DNA from: Hyphomicrobium_A sp965243865 | Lineage (GTDB): Bacteria; Pseudomonadota; Alphaproteobacteria; Rhizobiales; Hyphomicrobiaceae | Assembly (NCBI RefSeq): GCF_965243865.1 | Contig: NZ_OZ251603.1 | Span: forward strand, 1,736,001-1,800,000 | Length of the DNA stretch: 64,000 nucleotides | Direction of reading: 5' to 3' | In this document: positions 9,637 through 17,871 of the stretch, in pieces | Numbering within the stretch: the first letter of the stretch is position 1 | Layout of the letters: each line of letters opens with the position of its first letter | Notes under the pieces: generated by a model | Databases searched by the model: none | Seen by the model: only the letters and a program-made list of their open reading frames with translations | What the model was told of the DNA's origin: nothing | Made by a program: the position numbers and the translations under genes

Positions 9637-11114
9637 GGATGCCCCCCAAGCTTCTGCGCCAGTGACTTCCTCAGTTCCGGCAGTTCTCCAGGAAGGTTTA
9701 GAAGAAGCGCGTCAAGTCGCTGATCGATCGTCATGCTGACGGGCAGCATCCTTCCCAGTTCAGCAAGCTGGTCCGCCAGCTGCCCGATCTCGTCAGCGTC
9801 GAGCGTCGGGACTTGTGACCCTTCGGACTCCGAGACATCAAGCCAGATGCGTTCAACCGGAACCGAGCGTTCAATGATCGAGAGAATTGCATTCAAGGAT
9901 CGTGTTCCTCCGGCGGCCGCTATGACCGGATGATCACGATTGATGCGGTATTGCGTGCCTTTTGGGCCGTGCGTTGCCAGCCAGACGGCGGGTACCGTGT
10001 GGGGTGCTCCCCGTGTGCGCGGGCCTCGGCCACGAAAAGCGAACACCTCTCGCGCCTCTTCCCGGCACCGTCCAGCGATGGCGGTTAGGCGGGCTCGCAA
10101 CGCTCCCGGCGGCCGAGCCTGGGACTTGCGTACATCGATGCGCCAGTCCCGATCCAGGCCGGTCGGGAGGTCTACGAGCACCCGAGCAAGGCGGCTGGCT
10201 TCATCGCGCGTCCAGGTACGTGCGCCGCCCAGGCCGAGCCAGCTCCCGGCAACCAGAAGACGCTTGTTGCGATAGACGTAAAAGCCCTGCCTCGCGCCCC
10301 AGCCGCCAGGACCACCCGCTGCGTTATATTCGGCTTCGTTGGCGAAGCGGTCGCGATGCGGCAGCACATATGGCGTAACGAGAAACGAGGCACCCGCGTG
10401 GCGCAGGCGCTCGGAGGGCATCTTGATTGTAGCGGGATGACCGGCCTGGAACGGGTCCCACGGCTTGACCGCCCGATCGTTCAGCAAGATCGTGAGCTGG
10501 GATGCATCGCCGCTGATGAAGCGGTGAAAAACCATGCCGAGATGAGCGCGGATATCTTCGACGCGCAGATAGAATGCCTCTTTGGAAAGACCCGCTAGAC
10601 CGCTCAGTTCGTCGATCTGGTCCCAGATGACCACGGTGCCGCTGGGTCGTCCTTGAAGCTCAGCGACAAGAGCGTGCTCCGGGAGACTCTCAGGTACCAG
10701 CGCTATCCACCCGCGCGCCTCGATGACTGAAACGTCGATCGTGGCCGAACTGAGCGAATCTGCAGTCTTGGTAACGAATGTCAGACTGCGGCTCTGAGAT
10801 AGAGAGGCTGTCTTCAATCCCAATCCGAAGCGGCCGAGATCGTTGTCACTCCGCGCGGTGTCCGGACCGTCACCTCCGAGGCGGAGTGCCTCGGCCAAGC
10901 GGGCTTCGTCCATTCCATGGCCATCGTCCAGGACCGCAGCAACCGGCGCACCGTCATTCCATCGCAGATCAATGCTGACCGTCGTGGCGCCCGCGCTGAT
11001 GCTGTTGTCGACGAGATCGGCGAGTGCTGTCTCAGGAGAATAGCCTATCCCGCGCAGAGAGCCCATAAGGGCAGAAGCCTTCGGTGGAACGCTGATCGTG
11101 CGAGTCCCGGGCAT
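9633..11114 (-). CDS. GHKL (Hsp90/MutL/MORC-like) ATPase
   Basis: 493 residues. The ATP-binding Bergerat fold is clear: N box ALADLVDNSISA (about 29-40), G1 box DDGHGM (about 63-68) and G2 box GRFGLGLKTAS (about 94-104). This places it with the MutL/MORC-like GHKL ATPases that occur in restriction-modification type operons rather than with histidine kinases, since no dimerisation or receiver domain is seen. These proteins usually clamp on DNA on ATP binding, so it may sense or gate the complex. It starts 1 nt after the dcm stop and overlaps the Z1 gene by 4 nt. Confidence 0.88.
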   Translation of the reverse strand: MPGTRTISVPPKASALMGSLRGIGYSPETALADLVDNSISAGATTVSIDLRWNDGAPVAAVLDDGHGMDEARLAEALRLGGDGPDTARSDNDLGRFGLGLKTASLSQSRSLTFVTKTADSLSSATIDVSVIEARGWIALVPESLPEHALVAELQGRPSGTVVIWDQIDELSGLAGLSKEAFYLRVEDIRAHLGMVFHRFISGDASQLTILLNDRAVKPWDPFQAGHPATIKMPSERLRHAGASFLVTPYVLPHRDRFANEAEYNAAGGPGGWGARQGFYVYRNKRLLVAGSWLGLGGARTWTRDEASRLARVLVDLPTGLDRDWRIDVRKSQARPPGALRARLTAIAGRCREEAREVFAFRGRGPRTRGAPHTVPAVWLATHGPKGTQYRINRDHPVIAAAGGTRSLNAILSIIERSVPVERIWLDVSESEGSQVPTLDADEIGQLADQLAELGRMLPVSMTIDQRLDALLLNLPGELPELRKSLAQKLGGHP

Positions 11115-11115
11115 G

Positions 11116-12609
11116 TCAGGCTGCCCGCCGATCAGTTGCCCTTCTTCTTCCGCGCAACGTTCCGCTCAACTGGGACTTGAGAATCTTCGCCACGGCAAAG
11201 GCGAGAAGAGGGGGGACGGCATTTCCGATCTGCCGGAATGCAGCGTTCATGGCACCGGCAAACACGAAACCATCGGGAAAAGACTGAAGGCGTGCCGCTT
11301 CCCGAACCGAGAGCGTCCGGCGCTGCGCACTGTCATAGTGGATGTGGGAGTAGGTATCCTTGCCCATGTGCGCGGTGAGGGTGCGAGACGGCTTGGACGG
11401 GTCAAGCTTCCACCACTTGTTCGGAAACTTTTCCGGATCGTATGGCGGCACAATGCTCGCGCGCAGCTCCTTGTACGCTTTCGCGTCCTTGCGCGTACCA
11501 GCCAGCCCTGAGCGCGCAACCGCTTCCTCAAACAGAGCTTCGGCCACCTCGCGCGCGTGCGGATAGTCGCCGCCATGCTTCATCTTCGCGAAGATCGGGA
11601 AGTCGCGTGGTGTGAGACGGACCAGATGGCCATCAACGAAATCTGATGTCTCAAAGCCAGGCCAGGCGCGCATGGTGCTGGCGTAGGAGGAAAGGCCGTC
11701 CTTAAGGTCACGATAAGGAAGGGTATCGCTGAGCTTGCGCCTGCGGATCACAGAGGGTTCAGCATCATGTTCCTTGATCCGGGGGAGGTCTTCGAGCGCC
11801 TCCCTGGTGCCGACTGCCTTTTTAAGGCTCCGATGCGGCGTGGGTATCGCATGAAAATAACGGCTCGTCTTGTCGACGTGCTTGAGCGCGACGCGACGCG
11901 AGCCTTCGTATCCCTTGGGCAGATCGAGAAAGTGGATTGGTGCCGGAAATCTTGGGACCTCGTCCAACTCGTTGGCCAGTGCAACGATGAACAGACGTTC
12001 GCGGACCTGCGGCACACCAAAGAAGGCGGCGTTCAGAATCGTATATCCGGTCGTGTATCCTGCGCTTTCCAGGGCTTGGCATATTTCCTCAGGGACGTTG
12101 TGGCCGCCGAAGTTGAGAATGTCCGGGACGTTCTCAATGAGAATGATCAGCGGCTGCGTGTCCTCCACGTACTGCAGGAAGCGGCGGTAAAGGACTGCAC
12201 GAGGATCTTTCTGAAACGCATCCTCCTGACCTGCAACAGACCGCAGCTTCGACCGGCCTATGCGAGCGAAGGCTTGGCAGGGTAGACCAGCGGCCAGAAG
12301 GTCGAAAGACTCAGCCACAGAAGTCTTCAAGCCGATGTCGGACACGAGCTTCGAGGCTGAGCATCGCTCCATGTCACGCGGTTTTGCCCATTCGCTCTCA
12401 GCGGCGTGATCGCCACCAAAGTTCATGGCGTAGCTTCTGGCAGCCTCTGGATCGATTTCAACGTGGGCCGTCAGTTCGAAACCGGCGGACTTAAGTCCGA
12501 GTGACAGGCCGCCGCAACCGGAACAGATTTCCAGTGCGCGCGGCGTGGCGCCGGTGCGCAGGCGCGCGATCTTGTTGCGGCGAATCAGTTGGCGAGTGTC
12601 GCGCGTCAT
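11116..12609 (-). CDS. dcm: DNA (cytosine-5) methyltransferase
   Basis: 497 residues with the C5-methyltransferase motifs in order: motif I EICSGCGGLSLGLKSAG (AdoMet binding), motif IV AGLPCQAFARIG with the catalytic Cys in PCQ, motif VI LIENV, and C-terminal motifs IX/X ending FRQIGNAVPPLLA. A variable target-recognition region lies between about 240 and 400. It should mark the host recognition site so that the rest of the operon spares self DNA. It overlaps vsr by 4 nt and precedes the GHKL gene by 1 nt. The recognition sequence cannot be read from the protein. Confidence 0.93.
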   Translation of the reverse strand: MTRDTRQLIRRNKIARLRTGATPRALEICSGCGGLSLGLKSAGFELTAHVEIDPEAARSYAMNFGGDHAAESEWAKPRDMERCSASKLVSDIGLKTSVAESFDLLAAGLPCQAFARIGRSKLRSVAGQEDAFQKDPRAVLYRRFLQYVEDTQPLIILIENVPDILNFGGHNVPEEICQALESAGYTTGYTILNAAFFGVPQVRERLFIVALANELDEVPRFPAPIHFLDLPKGYEGSRRVALKHVDKTSRYFHAIPTPHRSLKKAVGTREALEDLPRIKEHDAEPSVIRRRKLSDTLPYRDLKDGLSSYASTMRAWPGFETSDFVDGHLVRLTPRDFPIFAKMKHGGDYPHAREVAEALFEEAVARSGLAGTRKDAKAYKELRASIVPPYDPEKFPNKWWKLDPSKPSRTLTAHMGKDTYSHIHYDSAQRRTLSVREAARLQSFPDGFVFAGAMNAAFRQIGNAVPPLLAFAVAKILKSQLSGTLRGRRRATDRRAA

Positions 12610-13013
12610 GGTGCGAGGATTGTGCTGAGTGTGTCGCGTAACGCAAGGGAATCAGCAGTTTCGCATTCCCAGATGACGGCAACGCGCCATCCCATGCTCT
12701 CAAGCTGTTCTTTGGCCCGTATGTCCCGCTGAACGTTATTGCTGAATTTGCGGGTCCAAAAATCGATGTTGGACTTCGGAGTATAGGCGTATCTGCAGTT
12801 CGGATGCCTGTGCCAGAAGCAGCCATTGACAAAGACCGCCAACCGCAGCCGAGGAAATGAAAGGTCCGGTGTTCCGGGCAATTGTTTGCGATGCAATCTG
12901 AACCTGTAGCCCAGCTGGTGAGCTGTACGACGTACGATCAGTTCAGGCTTGGTACTCTTACCCCTGATCCGGGCCATCATTCGAGATCGATCGCTGGGAG
13001 CAACAATATCCAT
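12606..13013 (-). CDS. vsr: Very short patch repair endonuclease
   Basis: About 135 residues from the ATG at 13013. The opening MDIVAPSDRSRMMARIRGKSTKPE matches the usual Vsr N-terminus. The family core is present: GTPDLSFPRLRLAVFVNGCFWHRHPNC (catalytic Asp and zinc or structural Cys/His residues) and FWTRKFSNNVQRD. Vsr nicks beside T:G mismatches formed when 5-methylcytosine deaminates, so it pairs naturally with the dcm gene that follows with a 4-nt overlap. It is the first gene of the defence operon. Starts at 13034 (ATG) or 13040 (TTG) are possible but would add an unusual extension. Confidence 0.92.
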   Translation of the reverse strand: MDIVAPSDRSRMMARIRGKSTKPELIVRRTAHQLGYRFRLHRKQLPGTPDLSFPRLRLAVFVNGCFWHRHPNCRYAYTPKSNIDFWTRKFSNNVQRDIRAKEQLESMGWRVAVIWECETADSLALRDTLSTILAP

Positions 13014-13040
13014 GATTCTGGCAAAGCGTTCCATCAACAA

Positions 13041-13360
13041 GTTGCGGTGAACTTATCGAGCTTCATCGCTTGCTTCCGATGGTATCCACTACGCACCGCA
13101 TAATCTCAACATCTTATTGTACCAGACGCGTCGCCGGTCGAGCTACCTGTGCCCGATGCCACACCTCGGCCGGTTGGCGAAGTTGATCAGAGTCCCACAC
13201 CCTTTCAAGCGGGTCGGTGCCTGATTATCCGGTAAAGGTAACTCATTCGCCCAGGAACGACGAAGGCATCTCGATATTAGTGGCGCTCAAACTAGCGCCT
13301 TGGAACTCCCCGCGCATCTAGCCGCCGGGGCTGTGCTCAGTTGCGAGGACAGGCGGCGCA
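13041..13360. other. Upstream region of the defence operon
   Basis: Lies upstream of vsr and must hold the defence-operon promoter unless that is further away. I see no gene. TACAAT occurs on the minus strand near 13117-13122 and could be a -10 element, but no matching -35 at proper spacing is convincing. A TGGTATCC octamer at 13080-13087 also occurs at the RHH gene start, and could be chance. Confidence 0.3.
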
Positions 13361-13576
13361 CTATTCGGGCTCGTGCGCTTCGGGCGGAGCAGGCTTGCTT
13401 TCATCGCGTAGGCACTTGGCGAGCTTGTTGAAGAGGTGCGGATGCCCGCGCGAATGCGCGGGGTCGCGATTGATTGTGCTGATAAGCTCGTGGTCGTCCT
13501 TGGAGGCAATATGAATGTTGCCCTGTTCTTCGTCGTACCAGACGCGCACGGCAAGGCTGACTGATTTGGCGGTCAT
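13361..13576 (-). CDS. Small conserved-looking hypothetical protein
   Basis: 71 residues. The sequence is mixed and protein-like: an N-terminal strand pattern (SVSLAVRVWYDEEQGNIHIAS), then DPAHSRGHPHLFNKLAKCL and an acidic, proline-rich tail. It resembles short proteins seen on plasmids and integrative elements, but I do not know a function. It ends close to the vsr upstream region and follows the secreted 149-residue protein by 9 nt, so the two probably share a transcript. Confidence 0.55.
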   Translation of the reverse strand: MTAKSVSLAVRVWYDEEQGNIHIASKDDHELISTINRDPAHSRGHPHLFNKLAKCLRDESKPAPPEAHEPE

Positions 13577-13585
13577 CTGCTCTTC

Positions 13586-14035
13586 CTACCTGTACTTGCC
13601 GAATAGTTTTTCGGTGATCATGCAGTTTGGTGATGGCTCCTCTGCCGAGATGACCACCATGAGCTTGTCGTCGGCGTCCTGCACGGGAAAGACATCGTAT
13701 TCCTTGTACTGGTTCATCGGCTCGTTGCAGGAGGCGCCGAATTTAAAGACGCCGCCGGTGATGGTGTGCTCGTTGCCCTTATAGGTGATCATCACGATAA
13801 AGGGCGTGCCGGGCTTACGCGGGCCGATCGTCCATTTCAGCATGTCGTAATCGTAAAACAGCGCCTCGCGCTGGTATTTTTTCGAACACAGCTTGTCGAC
13901 GATCGGTTGCATTTGGGCGTGCTGGCCCTGCATCTTATTGAGCATGCACTCTTCATAGGATGTTTCCTGAGGCTCGCCCCACGCTGTCAGGAGCGTGAGG
14001 CTGGCAGCGACCAGTACTGCTGTGCGGACATTCAT
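13586..14035 (-). CDS. Secreted hypothetical protein, 149 aa
   Basis: The ATG at 14035 gives an N-terminus MNVRTAVLVAASLTLLTAWG that looks like a signal peptide. Earlier in-frame starts would put about 190 unlikely residues before it. The mature part has four cysteines (in YEECML, DKLCSKK, GASCNEP and SPNCMIT), which could form two disulfides. It also has strand-rich segments such as PFIVMITYKGNEHTITGGVF. Function unknown. The 71-residue gene follows 9 nt downstream. It sits inside the accessory region, so it may be cargo of the element. Confidence 0.65.
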   Translation of the reverse strand: MNVRTAVLVAASLTLLTAWGEPQETSYEECMLNKMQGQHAQMQPIVDKLCSKKYQREALFYDYDMLKWTIGPRKPGTPFIVMITYKGNEHTITGGVFKFGASCNEPMNQYKEYDVFPVQDADDKLMVVISAEEPSPNCMITEKLFGKYR

Positions 14036-14458
14036 GGTGGCTTCCCCCGAAGCATAGGCGCTGGAAGTATAGCGCAAGCTGGAAGCACGCTCAGCGGATC
14101 GGCTAACAATGTTGTGCGTGATTTTGCGAGGGTGCTGAGGCCCCTGAGCCAGCTTTCGCGTGAGACGACGTTCGCCGATGCGTGCGACGGCCGGTTTGCC
14201 GCCCGAAGCAGACTCTGCAGGGTATTTGACAGGTGAAACGTGCTCAGACGTGCGACGACTTCCGCAATTGGGACGAACCGCGCATCCATGGGAGGACTTT
14301 GGGAAGGGTCGCATGGTGCTCTGCTCGAGGCAGACGCTGCGTTGCAGGGGTCGATGGCAGGAAAAATCCCTCTCGCCCACCTTGGGATGTAGAGCACAAG
14401 GGTCTTGCTTCAAGCCCCTGACCATCCCGTACAACGCGCCCCGCGAAACGCGGATGTT
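14036..14458. other. Intergenic region, no gene recognised
   Basis: Separates the secreted-protein gene (minus) and the broken monooxygenase (plus). Several frames are open here on both strands but none has protein-like composition or a start with a ribosome site. I see no RNA gene or repeat. Confidence 0.35.
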
Positions 14459-14731
14459 TTGACTGACTATGCTGTGATTGTTGCGGGCGGCGGCCCGACC
14501 GGGCTGATGCTCGGCGCCGAGTTGAGGCTGGCCGGTATCGATGCCGTGATCATCGAGAAGAGAGCGGACAAGGAGCGGGTTCAACCGGGGGCCCTCGGTC
14601 TTCATGCCCGCACCCTAGAGGTGTTCGATCAGCGCGGCATTGCCGATCGGTTCCTCGCCGCCAAAGCAAGTGCTCGGCTTCGCCGGAGTGCGCTCGTCGA
14701 AGCTCTCACCAACTGGTTCGGACGACGATAG
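14459..14731 (+). pseudogene. FAD-dependent monooxygenase, N-terminal fragment
   Basis: About 90 codons, of which the first 70 read as the start of an aromatic-ring or polyketide hydroxylase (PF01494). VIVAGGGPTGLMLGAELRLAGIDAVIIEKR is the FAD-binding Rossmann motif with its GxGxxG-type glycines and the acidic residue ending strand 2. The match then changes after RGIADRFLA into unrelated sequence and stops. Normal members have about 400-550 residues, so more than 80% is missing. It is most likely debris from a deletion or insertion during element formation. Confidence 0.75.
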
Positions 14732-15226
14732 GGGGGCCATATGGCAGTACGGCAGTCTGCTTAGACAACGCAACGGGCAAAGATAGCCAACACCGCTGAC
14801 AGCGTGCCCCCTCGCCGCGCAAGCGCGGTCACCGCTGTTGCTATGGTCGGAAACTTCGCAATCGGTGACCGGGAAAGACAAACTCTGCGCCCCTGACTCG
14901 CCGGACAAAAAAACCAATGTATTTATTGGATAAAACAATCGAGAAGACGTTCAGCGGCGCGCCAAGTTGGCGCAGCCCCACGGCCCTTATTCTACGCCAC
15001 ATTATGACTGTTATTGCCGTCTGACTCGCGGGCTTTTCAGGTCGCGAATTCCCAAACTTTCAAGCCACGATCGCTTCGGTTGCAGCCGAGAGCGACCGTA
15101 CCGGGTTTCGAGTGCCGCCTTCCGCCAAGAAAATGGCACTCAAGTAAGGAGTCGAAACATCTCAATGCCTCAAGCATACTCGCTCAATGATGCATTTGCA
15201 ACGGCTCCATCAAATCGGAGTCGTTT
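14732..15226. other. AT-richer region upstream of the replication initiator, candidate origin
   Basis: No gene seen. It contains a perfect palindrome GCGCCAAGTTGGCGC (14959-14973), and just upstream an AT-rich stretch with CCAAT at 14914-14918 opposite ATTGG at 14925-14929. An AT-rich tract and a palindrome about 250 nt before a rep gene is the usual place for an origin or Rep operator. No iteron array is evident, so the origin role is a guess. Confidence 0.3.
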
Positions 15227-16228
15227 ATGCAAGACTGCCCCAATGCGCGTCACTTTATTCCGCCCGATGGCCTCCTTCCAGCAAAGCCTTATTGTGCTCA
15301 CGACCCCCGCCAAGGAGTATTCCCGCGGTGTCTAAAGACGGCGCTTCAAGCTCCGCACATTCAATTCAACCGCCCGTACGTCGATCGTTGGATACTCCAC
15401 GATCTCGACTACGCGGGCGCGTACTATGCGCATTACGATGCGAACCTTCCGCCGCCGAACTTCATCGCGGTGAATCGAGATAACCATAGGGCGCACAGCG
15501 GCTATCTGCTGGCCGCACCAGTCTCCAGATTCGCAAAGTCCCGCCTCAAGCCGATTCGTTATTGCGCTGCAATAGAACGGGGTCTTATCAGAAAGCTAAA
15601 GGCCGATAAGGGGTACCAGGGACTGATAGCCAAGAATCCCTGGTCGAAACACTGGCGCGTCGAATGGCGGCGCAAAGCCCCCTATACGCTGGACGAGCTC
15701 GCGGACGCACTTTGGACGGAAGACATGGCACCTTGGCCCACAGTTGAAGAAAACGTCGGGCGCGGGCGAAACGTAGCGTTGTTCGACGAGCTTCGCTTCA
15801 TGGCTTATAAAGAGGTCGAGGACTTCAGAAGAAAAAGCAATGAGGATGCTTGGTGGCATCATTTGTCGGAGCATGCGAGCAACATCAATCAGCGGTTTAT
15901 CGGGTATCATTCACCCCGATCGGATGGCGGCTTCAATAGCGGTCCATTGACACGCAGCGAAGTCAGCGCGGTGGTCCGCTCAGTCGGGCGGTGGACCTGG
16001 AATAACTACGGCACATACAAGGGTCGCGGTGGAGAAGCGTTTTCTCGGCGGCAATCCGAAGTTGGAGCGCCGGGAAGGGCGAAGCGGTGGGCGGGCCACG
16101 TGCCCGCCAGAGACAGAAATCTCTGGGGACCCGATCGGAGCGAACGATCCTACTACCGCGACCAAGCGCGAGCGCGCGCTAACCGTGATCTCAGCGCCTG
16201 GGGTGTGGCAGTCTCCGCCATCAGATAA
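15227..16228 (+). CDS. Plasmid-type replication initiator (Replicase family)
   Basis: 333 residues. The order LLPAKPYCAHD, then HIQFNRPYVDRWILHDLDYAGAYYAHYDANLPPPNFIAVN, then HSGYLLAAPV and KPIRYCAAIERG, matches the Replicase family (PF03090) of plasmid initiators. A PriCT-like middle (GRNVALFDELRFMAYKEV) follows. The C-terminus is basic. The start at 15227 has GGAG 6 nt upstream. Such genes occur on small plasmids and on integrative elements that replicate while excised. With the integrase and AlpA-like gene downstream on the same strand, it points to an element able to replicate on its own, or once able to. Confidence 0.85.
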   Translation: MQDCPNARHFIPPDGLLPAKPYCAHDPRQGVFPRCLKTALQAPHIQFNRPYVDRWILHDLDYAGAYYAHYDANLPPPNFIAVNRDNHRAHSGYLLAAPVSRFAKSRLKPIRYCAAIERGLIRKLKADKGYQGLIAKNPWSKHWRVEWRRKAPYTLDELADALWTEDMAPWPTVEENVGRGRNVALFDELRFMAYKEVEDFRRKSNEDAWWHHLSEHASNINQRFIGYHSPRSDGGFNSGPLTRSEVSAVVRSVGRWTWNNYGTYKGRGGEAFSRRQSEVGAPGRAKRWAGHVPARDRNLWGPDRSERSYYRDQARARANRDLSAWGVAVSAIR

Positions 16229-16293
16229 AAGCCACTAGGCACCACTTCACTTGCACTCGGCTTGGTGCTTGTGGAGGATGATGGCGGAAAACG

Positions 16294-16545
16294 TTACCCG
16301 GGAGCCAACGGTCGCTGCCGCTCGCAATATGCTTGCAGCAGAGCGGCGATGCGGGCAGCAGCGTCGTTGCCGGTCCAGCCGATCCGGCTCGTCCAAGCGA
16401 AGGGCGGGGTCGACGACTGCTGTCGCAGGAAATCGGGCAGCGGATAGTGCTCACGCGAAAGCTCTACTAGCGACAGCCACTCGGCAAGCACGGCCTGCAC
16501 GTCGCCTAAGCGACAGATTATCGTGTCGGCGACCGGTGTCAGCAT
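16294..16545 (-). CDS. Hypothetical protein, 83 aa
   Basis: Not recognised. The sequence has a sensible helix-rich pattern (DVQAVLAEWLSLVEL, NDAAARIAALLQAYCERQRP) and low-complexity is absent, so it may be real. It is convergent with the replication initiator and alone on its strand here. A purine-rich GAGAGA lies about 6 nt before the ATG at 16545. It may equally be a chance frame. Confidence 0.35.
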   Translation of the reverse strand: MLTPVADTIICRLGDVQAVLAEWLSLVELSREHYPLPDFLRQQSSTPPFAWTSRIGWTGNDAAARIAALLQAYCERQRPLAPG

Positions 16546-17025
16546 GGCGATCTCTCAAGAGCCGCCGGGCTGACCGGTGTCTCGACGTTCGCTCCGGTCA
16601 CATCAAACGACATCCTTGGGTGAGCTTCGGGGAGCTTTCGACCGCGGCACCTCGGCCGGTTCTGCACGGCCGCCGACTTAGCCGGGATATAGGGCGTCGG
16701 TCGCTAAAGGCGTGCCGGCGGCCGCATTTCAATGACAGCCTCGACGCAGGTGTCGCCCCGGCGACTAGCCCCCTTGGCGACTAGTCCACTTAGGGACAAG
16801 GGGCTATGTCGGATGGGGTCCAATGCGTACCTGAGGCGGCTCCAACATCGGTCCGCTACCGACGCTATTTTTTCGCCAGATCAGCTCCCGTTGGCAGCTC
16901 GGGGCGCATCTCCAGAACTGCGTCGTGCCGCTGATCACGTACCACCGCACCGAATAGGGCCACCGCAGCCGTCGTCTCCAATCTTGATCCAACGTGTGAT
17001 GCTGGCGGGATAGAATACTGATTAT
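16546..17025. other. Intergenic region with short repeats
   Basis: No gene recognised. GGCGACTAG occurs twice, at 16760-16768 and 16776-16784. AGCCCCCTTG (16767-16776) is opposed by CAAGGGGCT (16797-16805), a near-perfect stem with a 20-nt loop that spans the second repeat. Such a cluster could be a binding site for the excisionase-like protein or part of a replication control region. Confidence 0.3.
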
Positions 17026-17433
17026 ATGCAACACCCAGAATACCGAGCAAATACGGGAAGGTCGATCGGCGTCGGCATCGAGTTAGGTGAGAAAATCGAC
17101 CGATTTACCCGCGTCGCCGACTGCAAGCGGCTGACCTTTTTTGCCAATTTAGCGCACGCGCAACTGGCAAGAAAACTAATGTCCCGCCCAGATCGAACCA
17201 ACTCACCTCTTCCAACCGGAATGGCCTTGCTACTCTGCTCACGGGTGCAGGCGGCCGCGCTTCTAAACGTCGGACCGTCCACCTTCGATAGGTTGCGAAA
17301 AACGAGCGACCTGCTCAGGCCCGTCAAGATTGGATCTCGACCGCTCTGGCCCCTGCGAAATCTTGAGGCGTTCGTTTTTGAACTGATTGATGGCGGCGCC
17401 GACGACGATCCTTGGTCCACGGCATCCGCATAG
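17026..17433 (+). CDS. AlpA-like helix-turn-helix DNA-binding protein
   Basis: Up to 135 residues. The C-terminal 70 form a short MerR/AlpA-type winged helix: CSRVQAAALLNVGPSTFDRLRKTSDLLRPVKIGSRPLWPLRNLEAFVFEL. AlpA-like proteins act as excisionase or as activators of integrase genes in integrative elements. It lies two genes upstream of the integrase on the same strand. The N-terminal 60 residues have no match I recognise. The true start may be internal, for example at 17179 or 17221. Confidence 0.6.
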   Translation: MQHPEYRANTGRSIGVGIELGEKIDRFTRVADCKRLTFFANLAHAQLARKLMSRPDRTNSPLPTGMALLLCSRVQAAALLNVGPSTFDRLRKTSDLLRPVKIGSRPLWPLRNLEAFVFELIDGGADDDPWSTASA

Positions 17434-17469
17434 CCGCAGCTGACCAAACACACCATTTCGGAGGATTAA

Positions 17470-17799
17470 ATGCCAATCCACACCGGTCACGCGTCGGGTA
17501 ATGTCCGGAGAACCTTTCTGGATGCCATCCATGAGTTCTACGATTGGCCGGAGGGTGAATGCGAACCGACAGTCGAGTTCGAAGTCAACTCCGAGTCCCA
17601 GAGTATCACGGTATCAGCCGCTTGCGGACCAGTATGGAACTGCACGGATGCAGTGCCTGTCTACTATCGTAACATGCTCAGCGATTGCGGTGTCGAGACG
17701 CGCGGCTGTACCTACGCTGCGGCGGCGCAGGCTCTACGCGCTCGCGTCAAGAACCTGCTGGCGGCCTCCACTAGCGCCACGGACGCGGCCGCAACTTGA
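17470..17799 (+). CDS. Hypothetical protein, 109 aa
   Basis: Not recognised. The start is well supported by GGAGG about 5 nt before the ATG at 17470. The first half is acidic (FYDWPEGECEPTVEFEVNSESQSI), and the end is an alanine-rich helix. It has five cysteines (ECEP, ACGP, WNCT, DCGV, GCTY). It lies between the AlpA-like gene (36 nt upstream) and the integrase (72 nt downstream) on the same strand, so it is probably part of the integration/excision transcript. No function is proposed. Confidence 0.6.
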   Translation: MPIHTGHASGNVRRTFLDAIHEFYDWPEGECEPTVEFEVNSESQSITVSAACGPVWNCTDAVPVYYRNMLSDCGVETRGCTYAAAAQALRARVKNLLAASTSATDAAAT

Positions 17800-17871
17800 C
17801 TCGGCGTTCGATCAGCGATCGGATAAAGTTAAGCGCGTCATTTGCCACGAGCCGTTAGCATCGAGACTTGA

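Noticed and set aside
13080..13087. TGGTATCC upstream of the defence operon matching the RHH repeat
   Set aside because: An 8-mer is expected about twice by chance in 64 kb on both strands. Kept only as a weak link to test.
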